From: Talpa occidentalis
Lineage: Eukaryota > Chordata > Mammalia > Eulipotyphla > Talpidae
Length of the DNA stretch: 64,000 nucleotides
Direction of reading: 5' to 3'
Assembly: GCF_014898055.3 (NCBI RefSeq)
Contig: NW_023601433.1
Span: 83,213,106-83,277,105 of the forward strand
The translations under genes and the position numbers were made by a program. This document shows positions 12,003-23,219 of this stretch, piece by piece (the stretch's first letter is position 1; each line of letters begins with the position of its first letter). The notes beneath the pieces were generated by a model that made no database searches, was not told the origin of the DNA, and saw only the letters and a program-made list of their open reading frames with translations.

Positions 12003-13185
12003 CGTTTAGCCAGGTGCAGGAGTCTCAAATTTCCTCAAAATTGCTGCAGGGTTTCACTCAATATAGAAATAAGCAAAGAGCAGTGTGTGTGCATGATGTC
12101 AATATTATGATAATGTGCACCGAATGCGGATCATAAGTGATTAATTCGGTCGTTTTCCAGGTTTTTCCCCGGGGATTTTGGTCCTCACTAGCTATGAATG
12201 CGTGCACGCACACACGTAACCCCATCTTCCTAGGGCTCCGTGGAAAAACACCTCCTTGCAAGACGAGGGACGAGAAATGAGGTGTATATGGTGGGGAAGG
12301 CAGCTGGTTAATTGCAGCTCAGTCTTGTCTCTTACCTGCGTCAGGAAGGGGGCTGGGGGGAGATTCAGAGGGCGCAGAGCCAATGAAACAGTGGACTCCT
12401 ATCATCTGTAGCTTTGCTCTGGTATTTTAATATCCTACAGATGAAAGTTCTAATTGGGAGAAGTTTGCATCTGAAGTTAAACCGAGTAGTTGTTTCGAAG
12501 GACCTTTAAGTGGAAAAAGAGATTGAGTTAAAATACCTGTGGATTTGTACTCACTGTGTCTTTAACAGTTTTATGTTTGGTCAAAGCGCTCTCCTGTTAG
12601 ATCAGTGATGACCGTAGGGGTTTAGTGAGCACTTGCTATGTCCCAGGCTTTCTGGTAAGGCAGTGGGTCGCAGTGGGTCTCGTTGGGGGAGGATGTGATT
12701 GTTTTCCCCCTGCAGGTGACAGCTGACAGTGTCTGGAGACATTGGTTATCACAACTGGGGCTGTGGGGCAGTAGAGAGAGGGGTGCTGCCAGCATCCAGT
12801 GGATAGAGATTGAGGACGAGGCTAAGCATCCCACAAGGCAAAGGACTGGCTCCCACACTCAAGAATTACCTGGCCCCAAATGTCAGTTGTGCCAACCTAG
12901 ATGCCCTTTGCTATAGACTCAACAGGCATCCACTGATTTAGCATGTGCAATACTTCCTCAGCCCCAAGGTTCCAAACTGCCTCTCTGTAGGTACCCCACC
13001 AAGTTGGGGTGGGGGGGGGCTGGAGGTGTTTACCCATAGAGAGTGCATCGAGAGAATTCTGGAAGTATATACTATACATGCTTATATATAAGCTGGGATT
13101 AGAGGAGACAATTTTTCACTTTATTCACACGGGGAGCATGCATCGTTTCCATAATCAGAACAAAACTGATCTTTTTTCAAAAGAA

Positions 13186-13479
13186 TCACATATAGGGGGC
13201 CCTCCCTGGTGGCGCAGAGGTTAAAGTCTCAGCACTATCAAGCTATCCACAGACTCTGCAGTTCAATCTCCAGCTGGCCAGGAAGCTGACCCACATGGCG
13301 CAGCAGACCTCTCCTGTCTCTCCCGCTGCTCCCCTCAGCAGTGTATTTCAGTAGATCTGCCTGTTCTGTTCCCCACTCTGTCTCTGGTGAATCCTCTCAC
13401 TCCCACACCTCTGGCCTTCACCTCAGTCCTTGCATGCATAAATATATAAAAATAAATCTTTTTTAAAAGTCACATATAG
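13186..13479 (+). mobile_element. tRNA-derived SINE, 10-bp target duplication
   Basis: The body is about 13196-13469. It has an intact A-box-like TGGTGGCGCAGAGG, the CTCTCCTGTCTC landmark and a TGCATAAATA tail. TCACATATAG flanks it at 13186-13195 and 13470-13479; the bases just outside are also similar, so the true duplication may be 15 bp. Confidence 0.95.
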
Positions 13480-13847
13480 AAAGCCTGTGTAGTGATATGA
13501 GAAAGAATTCACCCTGTTCTAGGACCTGAGGAAGGCAGGCTACCAACTGCATCTACCAAGTTTCCTCTTGGGTTTGCAAGAATGGAAGCCCTGGACAGAG
13601 GTCTGCCCACGGAGACAAGAAACAAGGGGACTGACCTGCCTTTCTGTGTGGAGGAAACACGGGCTTCCCTCCATTTGACATCCTGTTAAATTGTTTAAGG
13701 ATATCAGGTATTACTTTTATTGTTTTCATAAATTAAAATGGTTATAATAATAAAATGCCTATGCAGATTAATTCTTAAATATCTTTTTACTGTAAAAGAA
13801 TACAAACATCTTATGTGTATTTTTCTGACGGGTGTTTCATAACTTTT

Positions 13848-13952
13848 TTAAAAAGATTTATTTATTGATGCATACAATTGAACTCATGTTGCAGTGGCTG
13901 GCAATACCTTGATAATGCTGTGTCCTTAACCCCCGCGCCATCAGGGAGGCCC
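13848..13952 (-). mobile_element. Internally deleted SINE copy
   Basis: The 3' tail (AAGATTTATTTATTGATGCA read on the plus strand) is joined directly to the tRNA-like head (ending CCATCAGGGAGGCCC), so roughly 160 bp of body is missing. Imperfect flanking repeats CATAACTTTT and CATACCTTTT suggest the deleted form is bounded by its original target duplication. Confidence 0.8.
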
Positions 13953-14029
13953 TCATACCTTTTCGTAGATTTCAAAGAAGAGTTGGTGGCACATTCCCCT
14001 GCCCCCAAATAACCATTATCCATACAACC

Positions 14030-14270
14030 AGTATGGATGAGGCCTTTACTTTGTTCCAAGAACTACATGGCATCTTTACACTGTCCCCTTTACACATTGC
14101 AAGCACCGTCTCACTGTCCGAACAACTCTGCGATGTTGGTGCTATTTTTATTCCTTATCTTACAGATAAAGAAAGCACAGAGAGGTTAAGTCACTCATCC
14201 AAAGACCCACAGCAGCAGAGCTAGAATTTGAACCCAGCTCCATCTATCTCCCAGAGGGTTTTAATCATCA
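14030..14270 (-). repeat. MIR SINE relic, minus strand
   Basis: The reverse-complement MIR pattern: 'cttatcttacagataaag', then 'gcacagagaggttaagtcac', then 'gagctagaatttgaaccca'. Near full length. Confidence 0.85.
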
Positions 14271-14649
14271 TAACCTCACACTAGGACTTAAAAAGCATAG
14301 AATTCAGTTATTCTTTCAGGTCCTTCCAAGTGTGATATTTTATTATTTTCCAAGAGTGTTTCAGGAACAGGTGAAAGGTAGCCCTAAGCATCTATAAGAC
14401 TCTTGAACTTAAGAGCGAGGAAACAACACGAGTGCATGCAGTGAGAAAAAAGCTCAATTCTGATCTCTGTTCCCTGCTGGAAACTGGGCAGAGTAAAACC
14501 CAGATAATCCATAAATTCCCCACCTGGGGATGGGGGTGTGGGGATACCCTGGCGTCGATCAGGTTAGAAAGCGGGGAAGGTCAGCGCTCCAGAGGTAGAG
14601 TGGAGATGAGCGTTTGGAATAGCTATGGGGATTTTAGGGCTTTAAAATA

Positions 14650-14695
14650 AACCCAGTTCTTGTATGCATAAATAAATAAAAATAAATCTTTAAAG
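14650..14695 (+). mobile_element. SINE 3'-end fragment (5'-truncated)
   Basis: Only the family's last 45 bases are present: CCAGTTCTTGTATGCATAAA followed by AATAAA repeats and ATCTTTAAA. The head and body are absent. Confidence 0.8.
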
Positions 14696-15173
14696 GAAAA
14701 AATAAAAGCACTAAGAGAACTCCAGCAGCTTGGGAGTGCGGACCTGCCAATCAAGACAGGGCTGCTAAATAGTGTGTTTGCAGTTGGCGAGACTCCTAAT
14801 TAACCACAAGCCACCATGTCCTAAATTTGGACTGTGTCTTCCATCTTTGCTCCTAGGAGTGGGGAAGAGGGTGTTAAATATGTAGGTCCCGTGAGCCTGG
14901 ATGGCGGTTAAGCCTTCACTGGGTTATTACCTGGGAAACAGTGACAGCTCTAGTTACCCCGAGGTTAAGCACCCCACAAGGCAAGGAATAAGGAACCGGA
15001 GTCAGACACAGTGCTGCGGAATGTAAGGGGGCACCCAAAACCTCAGTAATCAAGATAAAGGGTCTTTCCATGCAATATATTTTTTAAATCAAAATGAAGA
15101 CAAAATAATCTATGATTTTAAATAAAAGTGTTCATACAGGTCTAGGTTAAGGTGCAGAGAAGGAAGAGTAGGG

Positions 15174-15457
15174 CAGACCTCTTTTCAGTTTTTTTTAAAT
15201 ATTTTTATGCATATAAGAACTGGGGTACAGGCTAGAGGCATGGGGGGTGATGACAGAGACAGAGTGGGGAGCAGAACAGGCAGATCTACTGAAATCCACT
15301 GCTGAGGGGAGCAGCAGGAGAGACAGGAGAGGTCTGCTGCGCCATGTGGGTAGCTCCCTGGCTGGGGTCGAACTCAGGCTGCTGTGACTGTGCATAGCTT
15401 CACAGTGCTGAGAATTAACCCCTGCACCACCAGGGAGGCCCAGACCCCTTTTCACTT
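15174..15457 (-). mobile_element. tRNA-derived SINE, minus strand
   Basis: The body is 15191-15440. The tail on the plus strand reads TTTTAAATATTTTTATGCAT and the head ends ACCACCAGGGAGGCC. Flanks CAGACCTCTTTTCAGTT and CAGACCCCTTTTCACTT form a 17-bp target duplication with two mismatches, so this is an older insertion. Confidence 0.94.
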
Positions 15458-15739
15458 AAAGCCACTGCCCAAGAACTTGAAAAGACACTCTCACTATCAC
15501 AGACATGCTCACCTCCCCTCAAGGCCATAATCACATTAACAAATTTAACAATAATTCTTGCTATCATCTAATACTCAGCAGAGAATCAAATTCTCCTGAT
15601 TGTCTAATGAAACTCTTTAAATGTTGCTTTGTCCTAATTAGGGTCCAGGCAAAATGCATACATTCCTTGTGGTTGATGTGCCCCTTAGGTATCTTTTCAT
15701 ACCATCAGCTTGTTGCAGAAACAAGTCATAAATAACACC

Positions 15740-16431
15740 CCACCTTCTAGATTTGTCTGCTTGCTTCCTGCGTGTCATTTATTTTCATTTATTTTCTCTA
15801 CTTACTTCCCGTTTTCAATTTTAATGATTTCTGCTTTGATATATTTTTTGCTTCTTTTTTTTTTCTGCTTACCTTGGATTTATTTTGCTCTTCTATTTCC
15901 AGTTTCCTGGGGTGGAAGCTTGGAATAATGCTTATAAGATTGTTCTTCTTTTTTTGATACAGGTTATTCAAGGCCCTCTAAGTGCTGCTTTCACTGCATC
16001 CCCCCAAATTTGATCAAGTTGTATTTTAATTTTTACTTAGTCAAAATACTTCTTAATTTCTCTTGAAACTTCTTCAACCCATGTGTTATTTAGAAGTCTT
16101 GTTTGATCCATTATTAGCTTAGTCTAAACTATTAATGTGCCATTTAAGATATGCTATTGAATCTCCAAGTATTTGGGGACTTTCTCACAGTCTTTCTGTT
16201 CCTCATTTCCAGTTTAATTCAATTATGGGATTAAATGACAACATATAGTGAATGGTTTCTATTGTTTGGATGTACGTTAAGGTCTTTTTTATGGTCTGGA
16301 ATATGATCTGCCTTGGTGCGACACGTGAACTTGCGAAAAATGTATATTTTGCTGTTTTTAGGTGAATTCATCTATAAATGTTGATCATATTCAGTTGATT
16401 GGTAGTGGTGTTGAATTCAGCCATGTCCTTA
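15740..16431 (-). mobile_element. L1 ORF2 fragment, minus strand (part 1)
   Basis: Read on the minus strand, this matches the endonuclease-to-RT linker part of an old L1 ORF2. On the plus strand the landmarks are 'tttccagtttcctggggtgg', 'gcatccccccaaatttgat', 'tgtgttatttagaagtc' and 'ccaagtatttggggac'. Frames are broken. The fragment is interrupted at 16431 by a solo LTR and resumes at 16880. The 5' edge on the plus strand is approximate; 15560-15740 may be further L1 sequence. Confidence 0.8.
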
Positions 16432-16883
16432 TGTTGCAGGGCAACCCCAATGTAAAACAGGTTGACTGATTGTGGGTCCTCACCCTCACGCTTAAAGGGG
16501 ACTTAAATTGCAGGCACACACAAAAGGTTAACAAAAGGTTTTTTTTACAAGGGAAAGGGAAATGAGGAAATGAACAACTCAGGGAGATAAAGAGGGAGAT
16601 AAATTCTTAAATGCATCCTACCCCTTCCTCTGACCTGGAATTCCAAATAACCCCCAGCCAAATGCTGCCTACCAAGAGCACCAGCCAAGAGGGCTTCCCC
16701 CACTCACATGACCAGTTAAATACCTAAATAGAGAAAATGGCTGCTTAACTCCACCCTCAGGTCCTCGCAACCTCCCTTTGGGGATCATGGGATTTGTAGT
16801 TCCCACTGTCTTGATGGAGTGGGGGTGGCATCCACAAAGCCTGTATGGAGTTTGCTCAGGACATCCTTTCCCCCTAACACTTA
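16428..16883 (-). mobile_element. Solo LTR of an endogenous retrovirus, 4-bp target duplication
   Basis: A 448-bp block (16432-16879) begins TGTTGCAGGG and ends CCCCCTAACA, giving TGTT...AACA inverted termini. It is flanked by CTTA at 16428-16431 and 16880-16883. Removing block plus one CTTA restores the L1 ORF2 sequence. A 4-bp duplication is typical of class I (gammaretrovirus-like) elements. No internal retroviral sequence is present. Minus orientation is a guess from the position of TATTTAA-like sequence. Confidence 0.85.
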
Positions 16884-17110
16884 CTGCTTTTCTTACTGAT
16901 AGAGTAAAACTGAAATCTCCAAATGTAATAGTGGGTTTGTCTATTTCTCCTTGCAGGGCTATTACTTTTTTGCATCATGTATTTTGAGTCCCTGTTTTTA
17001 GGTACACACGGGAAAATTGTTATCTTCTTGGGCAATTGACCCCTTTATCCTTATATAAAGACTCCGTGGTGTCATTTAACTTGTTCCTCAATCCCTTGTA
17101 TTCCCAGTGA
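16880..17110 (-). mobile_element. L1 ORF2 fragment, minus strand (part 2)
   Basis: Continuation of the interrupted L1. Landmarks on the plus strand are 'ctgaaatctccaaatgtaat', 'gtgggtttgtctatttctcc', 'catgtattttgagtccc' and 'gcaattgacccctttatcc', which is the L1 endonuclease-domain region in reverse. Confidence 0.85.
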
Positions 17111-17307
17111 ATACCAATGAGCTCTAGAGAGTTTAGTGGACATGACCTGGGCCCCACACCTGTCCTCTTGTCCTTGCTACTTCAGCGTGCACTGGCAGAA
17201 CCAGCATATCTGCCTGGAGTCTTTCTTGGGGACCAGGGTCCAGTGGTCAGAAGTGCTAGAGATTCAAGTCTCCCCTTCCAGGAACAGCCCTTAGCCAATG
17301 ACTCATG

Positions 17308-17607
17308 GAATTGCTACATAAGGGGCCTCCCTGGTAGTACAAGGGTTAAGCCTCAGCACTATGAAGCTATCTGCAGCCACTGCAGCATAAGTTCGATCCC
17401 TGGCCAGGGAGCTGACCCACACAGCACAGCAGACCTCTCCTGTCTCCCCACTTCTCCCCTCAGCTGTGTATTTCAGTCTTTCCTCCTGTTCTGCTCCCCA
17501 CTCTGTCTCTGGTGAATCATCTCACCCCCATCACCTCTGGCCTACACCCTGGCTCTTGTATGCATAAATAAATAAATCTTTAAAAAAAAAAAAGAATTGC
17601 TACATAA
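17308..17607 (+). mobile_element. tRNA-derived SINE with perfect 14-bp target duplication
   Basis: The body is 17322-17593. It begins GGGGCCTCCCTGGTAG and ends AATAAATAAATCTTT plus an A-run. GAATTGCTACATAA is repeated exactly at 17308-17321 and 17594-17607. The body has open frames that are not genes. Confidence 0.97.
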
Positions 17608-18208
17608 ATATTCTACCCTGCCCCACCCCACCCACCTCTCTTGGCTCATGCTCTGGCCATGGTGATAGGACTCTGTGGGCACAATTTACACTGACTCCCA
17701 GAGCTCCCGGGCAGGCTATGCTCTAACCTCACAGTGGGAACTTGCTTGATAAGTCTCTCCTTACTCCCTGCCTGCCCTCCCCTGTCTCACTTTCTCATTC
17801 CACTACCAGCATGTCCTGGGAACACTTGCAAAATATACCCGTGCCTTTGAATTCTTATCTTAGGGCTGCTTTAGAGAAGCCCCAACTAAGAGAAGGCTTA
17901 GTTTATAGTAGAGTCAACATTTTCCTAAAAATTCTTCATAGAAGTCTCACAATATCTAGCAGTCCCTCTTCTGCTTGAATGCTAAGATTAAGCAGGGAAT
18001 TCAGGAGATGACAAACTGATTGCTCCTACACAAGTTCCTTCACCAGGTTTTCACCCAATAATCTCATCCCCGGATCATGTCCTGGATCTACCTCACTTAC
18101 TGTTCATGTTTCAGGAGACAGAAAAGGAGAGAAAACTGGCAATATGTTTTCAGCCCCTGGGTCAAGCCATGCCTGAAGCTGTTTCTGTTCCTGGATTTCC
18201 TGATGTTT
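17608..18208. other. Unique noncoding sequence, no feature seen
   Basis: Nothing recognised; no repeat family and no exon signal. Confidence 0.5.
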
Positions 18209-18526
18209 TGGTGAAGCCCTTTATTTATTTATTTTTTTAAAGATTTATTTATTTATTTATACAAGCACTGGGTACAGTCAGAAGCGCGGGAGGGTGAAAG
18301 AATTCACCAAAACCAGAGCAGGGAACAGAACATGCAGACTGACGAAATACACTGCTGAGGGGAGCACCGGGCACAGCAGGAGAGGTCTGTAGCACCAAGT
18401 GGGACCCTCGCCAGCAGCAGGGGATCGAACCGGCACTGCAGAGGCTGCACTGCAGAGGCTGCAGGCAGCTTCGCAGCCCAGTGCTCAACTGCTGCGCCAC
18501 CAGGGGAGGCGCTGGTGAAGCCTTTT
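18209..18526 (-). mobile_element. tRNA-derived SINE, minus strand, internal 14-bp duplication
   Basis: The body is about 18223-18512 with flanks TGGTGAAGCCCTTT and TGGTGAAGCCTTTT. The 3' end is of the type ending CAAGCACTGGGTACAGTCAG. A 14-bp segment (ACTGCAGAGGCTGC) is tandemly duplicated at about 18436-18465 inside the head. The B-box GATCGAACCGGCAC (reverse) is well preserved. Confidence 0.95.
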
Positions 18527-20050
18527 AGAATTTAATTTCTGTTGCTTGCAACTTCACAAGTCCTTGGTGAATACAAGTATGTCTCAGAGTACCAACAGAA
18601 GAAATTCAAAATAAGTTCACAAGCCAGTAAACCTATTGTGGACACCAAGCTTTGCACAACTCTCTTCCCTTGGTTGATGTCCTCTGTCCCGAGGTGGCAC
18701 CCCCATTGCTCTGGTGAAAGGGCTCCAGGGAAAGTGACCAAGCCAAGATAGCCTTATTTTTTCTCTTTCCCAAGTTCACATGGTAGTTGGGCTAGGTAGA
18801 GAGGACAACCTTCTCCCCAGTATTCCATGTTTTGTTTCCTGGGTCCAAAACAATGCTTCTGGGTCCCAGACTAACCCACCTTCCTCTAGTAACCCCCTCC
18901 ATTGTCCATCCTCTCTCCTCATCCTTTGCAAGCAACTCCTCATCACATGCCTCTCTCCTATATAGCTGTCCCATGACAGCTAGGGACAGACCCGTTTCCT
19001 TTGTCAGATGAACTCGTCTCTATTAGCACAGAAGTTAGCAGCCTTCAAAGGGCAGCTCCCGCTCAATCACACTCAACAGTATGTATTTTCTCACCCCCAA
19101 TGAGAGCAAACTGCCTCTCTTTCGTGACTCCCCCAAAGACCAAGTTGACCCAAAGTCTCCATTTCTAAAGATTAAAAATCTTTTATGACTGTTAAAAGAG
19201 CTTTACCCACAGGCAATTTTAAACAATTTAGAAGAAGATACAGCAGACATCAATGAGTCCAGATTCTGGCCATAAAAATAGATACAATGGAAATGGCACA
19301 TGCCCAGTTTCATAGTTGACCCTGGTTTCCCCCTCTTCTGCTCACTGTTTTTAAAACCTAGGATCCAGTTGCATCTGGAGTACCTGCTTTCAAACAGGAA
19401 ACACCTGAGACATTCTCAAATGATTATTTGTTTTTCCATCCCCCAAAAAGGAAAAAAAAAAAAGAGAGAGGAGCTGCCACTGCATCGTCTCCACCTGGGT
19501 AAGGATGCCCTGTCCGCCTTCTTAATGCATCTAGGACACTGTGCACGTGGGCAAGTGTCGTTGGTGCTGATGAAAGGAATCCTGGTGCTAACTCAACCCT
19601 CCAAGCCCCCCAACTCTCCCCCATACCTCCGAGTCTCCCCCCAACACCCCATCCCTCTGCCCTCTGAACAGACATGAGCTTCTGTTTATGGAGGGGCAGT
19701 AAGTAGAACAGAGAGAAGAGGAAACTTTAATTTGGTTTCAAACTTCAGTTCCCAACCAATTTGCAGCAGGTGGTATGACAGATCAACTTCAAAGGAAGTG
19801 TCTCCCCTCCCCAACAGCTGATGAAGAACCAGGTGTGTAAAGGGGCCGCATCTGGGGTCCTGATGTGCTGTGGGGGACCCTACACTCCTGGAAAGGCTGG
19901 GACAATGATGGGAATACATCATGTTCTGGGGAGAACTTTCATCTGGTGTCCTGGGCTGGTCCCAAGCTACTTCCTTTCTGAGGAGGATGTCCCAGGAGGC
20001 ACCTGTTTTAAGGTACTGCGGGTACTGTGACTACAGTCACAGCACCTAGA
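18527..20050. other. Unique noncoding sequence, no feature seen
   Basis: A few short open frames, none with recognisable content. A GA-containing A-run at about 19450-19470 is the only simple sequence. Confidence 0.5.
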
Positions 20051-20059
20051 AGCCGTGCC

Positions 20060-20260
20060 GGCTGTGGGTCACTCCTTTGGGAGTCATTTCCACGCACAGC
20101 GATCCTAGGAGGTAGGCAGAACTATCCTCCTGACCTTCTAGATGAGGAAGCCGAGGCTCATGGGGGAGGCTAAGTGGCTTGCCGAGCCATGTAGCTAGGA
20201 ACTAGCAGGCCCATATAGAAATTCAGTGTAACCCTCTGTTCTACCACCTTCTAGCTGGGA
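20060..20260 (-). repeat. MIR SINE fragment, minus strand
   Basis: 'cgatcctaggaggtaggcag', then 'gatgaggaagccgaggctca', then 'taagtggcttgccgagcc' is reverse-complement MIR. Confidence 0.8.
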
Positions 20261-20329
20261 TCTAGCCTTTGCCAGACCATAAGAGAGGAGGCAAGACATG
20301 TCCTGGGGTCATAGAACCCACGAGAAGTC

Positions 20330-20470
20330 AAAAGACTTCTGATCAACCTGGTGATCTGAGGCAGACAGCCTTACCTTTGTGAGTCTCAGATTCTTTACCC
20401 ATAAATGATAATAACAATCATCACCACCACCATCATCATGAACTATGGAATTGTTGAGGACGCCAAATGA
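20330..20470 (+). repeat. MIR SINE fragment with ATC repeat
   Basis: MIR middle in the sense orientation ('gtgagtctcagattctttacc', then 'aaatgataataac') running into a short CATCATCACC repeat and then 'gaattgttgaggac'. Confidence 0.7.
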
Positions 20471-20559
20471 GAGATTTCCCCAGGGGTGGGGGGAGATACA
20501 GCGATAAACACAAGGTATGCCTATGGAAGAAGGGGCAGCAGGATAATGTAATGGACTGG

Positions 20560-20760
20560 GGGTGAGGTGTGGATTCAGAAGCCGGGTCTGCGGGCCCTGC
20601 CCCTTCCTAGCTGTGTGTGTTCTTGGGGAAATGACACCAGCTCTCCAATTCCCAGTCTCCTTATCTCTGAGCGGGCAGGGTGGGTGGTAATGCTGCAAAT
20701 CTGTCTGGAGTTGGGGGAAGTTCAATTGAGATAAGATGTGAATGAGATTAAAAGCCATCA
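20560..20760 (+). repeat. MIR SINE fragment
   Basis: 'ggattcagaagccgggtctg', then 'cttcctagctgtgtgt', then 'ttggggaaatgacaccagc', then 'ctccttatctctgagc' matches MIR in the sense orientation. Confidence 0.8.
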
Positions 20761-20908
20761 AATGCTCTATGGATAGAGTCCTATGAGTGAAGAAGCAAAA
20801 GAGAAGCAGGTTTTTTAAGTGCGTAGAATGTGATTATAACCAGCTGATGTATTGAGGTGGATCCCTGGAAGGAAAACCTCAGACAAGGTTTTAAGAAAAA
20901 GTAGTCAA

Positions 20909-21190
20909 GGGGCCTCCCCGGTGATGCAGACAGATGAGTGCAGCGCTGGGAAGCTGTCTGCAGCCTCTGCAGTGCGGGTTCAATCCCTGCCAGCCGCAGA
21001 GCAACCCACATGGCATGGCAGACCTCTCCTGTCTCGCCCGCTGCTCCCCTCAGCAGTGTATTTCGTCAGCCTGCCTGTTCTGTTCCCCACTCTGTTTCTG
21101 GTGAATCCTCTCACCCTCCCACACATCTGGCCTGTACCCCGGTTCTTGTATAAATAAATACATCTGGGGAAAAAAAAAGAAAGAAAAGAA
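20909..21190 (+). mobile_element. tRNA-derived SINE
   Basis: It has a GGGGCCTCCCCGGTGATGCA head, a GTGCGGGTTCAATCCC B-box and the CTCTCCTGTCTCGCCCGC body, and ends TATAAATAAATAC plus A/G-rich sequence. The flanks are A-rich and the duplication is uncertain (AAGAAAAAGT on both sides). The CCCCGG head and GCTGGGAAGCTG segment place it closer to the younger subfamily. Confidence 0.94.
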
Positions 21191-21759
21191 AAAGTGGCAG
21201 ATTTGGAGGGTGGTCCCAGGAAATGCTTCAGGGGTGGGGGCAGGGAGGGGGAGGGAGTCTGCACAGGGTACAGAGTCAGGCTAGTTAATCTTGTGGGCTA
21301 CTAGGGCTTAATCCCACTGGGGAATTGTGGCACAGTGTAGACACTCCAGCCCAGAGTTATCCCAGGGGAAGGAAGCTGCAGTGTCCATATACTCTGTTCC
21401 GCTGATCACTGATTAAGGCCCCTCTGGGGCGTGGACACAGGCCAACTCGCCCCTGAACAAGGAGAGGAGCCACTGTTGGCTAGAGAAAGTCCTCAGACTA
21501 AAAATTTCCGGTGCTGGCAGTCGGAAGTTCAACCAGCATGCTAAAAATGAAAATGTGAACAGATGCGAGCAGATACTAAGGGTTCCTCTCTAACAAGGAC
21601 CTGTTTGATGCTCTTAGAGCTGACCACTGACAAGACAGTAGAGTGAGTGTGGCCATGGTTGGTTGCGAGGGATTTCTACTGCCCAAGGGGTATTATCTTC
21701 TTCAATGCGCATAACTTAGGAGGTTAGAGAAGATAATGTGCATAGTGTTTGCCCAGTGT

Positions 21760-22044
21760 CTGGCATGGAGTCTTTTTTTTTTTTTTAAGATTTATTTATT
21801 TATGCATACAAGAGCAGGGAGACAGGCCAGAAGTGTGGGGGGTGAGAGCATTCACCAGAGACAGAGTGGGGAACAGAACAGGCAGATTGACGAAGTACAC
21901 TACTGAGGGGAGCAGCGGGCAAGACAGGAGAGGTCTGCTGCACCATGTGGGTAGCTCCCTGGCCGGGGATGGAACTTGTGCTGCAGAGACTGTGGACAGC
22001 TTCATAGGCTGCGTCTTGTGCCACCAGCCCTGGCATGGAGTCTT
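21760..22044 (-). mobile_element. tRNA-derived SINE with perfect 15-bp target duplication
   Basis: The body is 21775-22029 on the minus strand. CTGGCATGGAGTCTT is repeated exactly at 21760-21774 and 22030-22044. The terminal bases of the head (GGGAGGCC) have been lost, so the 5' end is slightly truncated. Confidence 0.96.
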
Positions 22045-22379
22045 AATCGCAATTACACATTCTTCTTGTCATCATTATAACTGCAGAGGAAAGGGCCCTC
22101 GCCTCAATCTTGAAAGGGGATCCTGAATGCTTCTCCCCTCTCTTCATTTTCCCACTGGGCACTTGGGATTCCTTAGCAGGGAGACCCAGGGGGACTATAG
22201 ACTTCAGAAGTTCATCCCCCTCCATCCTGGGATAAGTCCCCTCTCCCTCTTCTCAAACCTTGGCTTTCATGCATCTGGAAGTCTTTCTCACCCCACCCAA
22301 ATGCCCATAAACCTTTTATAAGTCTTTTCTTTGTCTCCCTCTACCTCCAGTCACTTACAATGACAATTTCAGAGATATT

Positions 22380-23160
22380 TAATACACATATAAAGGAATT
22401 CATGCCATTGAGAGTGAAGAAGGAAAACTCATTTCCTTCCTTCCTTTTCTTTTAAATCTACAAAAGAGCTCTTACGTGCATTTCAGAAATACCAGAAAAT
22501 GTGGACAAGCAAAAGAGGAAAAGTGTAAAAGCATCCACAGACCAGGTACTGAGGGATAGATGCCCAAATCATTGTCCATCTGTCTTTTTAAGCATTCTTC
22601 TACCCATTGAGATGCAGGGGTATTTTTTGATGATTTATACATTCATTTGTTTTTAGTAAGGAAGCATTCACATGGCTCCCATTTCCAAAGCTTCAAAAGC
22701 ATCAAGTGAAAAATCTCTCATGACTTTGTCCCCTGTGACTCTGTTCCCTAGTACAGAACAACCACAGTTATCATTTCCTGGGGTATCTGTCTCCCTTTGA
22801 CACATACGGGCACATAGGAGACCCACCGTATGGGTCTTACTTTTTTTCTGTACCAGCAGATCTCAGAGATGATTGGACTTTTCCTCTTTTGGTAGCTGTA
22901 TAGTATTCCGCACGACAGCTTAAATCCAGATTCCCAGGCCCCTCCTGTTGGACATTTAAAATCTTTCCAATCTTATGTTACTCCAAACAATGTTGCTGTG
23001 ATTAGCCTTGTAGACACCTCATTGTGCACATTTGCAAGTATATCTGGAAATGGAATTGCCGGGTTAGAGGGCGGGTACGATGGTATTTTTATAGAACATT
23101 TGGATATTTTTTAGAGCATACCATCAAACTACTCTGTGACCATTTGTTAAACTTGATGAT
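22380..23160. mobile_element. L1 3'-region relic
   Basis: The long stretch has the phrase order of old L1 3' regions: 'gaaataccagaaaatgtgg', then 'aaccacagttatcattt', then 'tagctgtatagtattccg', then 'caaacaatgttgctgtg', then 'ggaaatggaattgccggg'. It has no open frame. Strand left unassigned because I am not certain of the consensus orientation. Confidence 0.65.
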
Positions 23161-23190
23161 GATGATGATGTGTGTGTGCGTGTGAGAGAG
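23150..23190. repeat. (GAT)n plus short (TG)n
   Basis: Five GAT units are followed by TGTGTGTGCGTGTG and GAGAGAGG. Confidence 0.85.
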
Positions 23191-23219
23191 GGAGTGCTAC
23201 AACATCAGGAATGTCAGAA

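Larger units (their letters stand above)
10613..12560. other. Unique noncoding sequence with one MIR fragment
   Basis: No exon is recognised. A repeat-free stretch at about 12380-12560 contains ATTA/TAAT homeodomain-type sites and could be a conserved element. A candidate minus-strand splice donor (GCAG|GTAAGA) lies near 12335, but there is no exon to go with it. Confidence 0.5.

Noticed and set aside
12320..12345. Minus-strand splice donor GCAG|GTAAGA
   Set aside because: No exon-like open frame, acceptor or CpG island accompanies it; such strings occur by chance in 64 kb.
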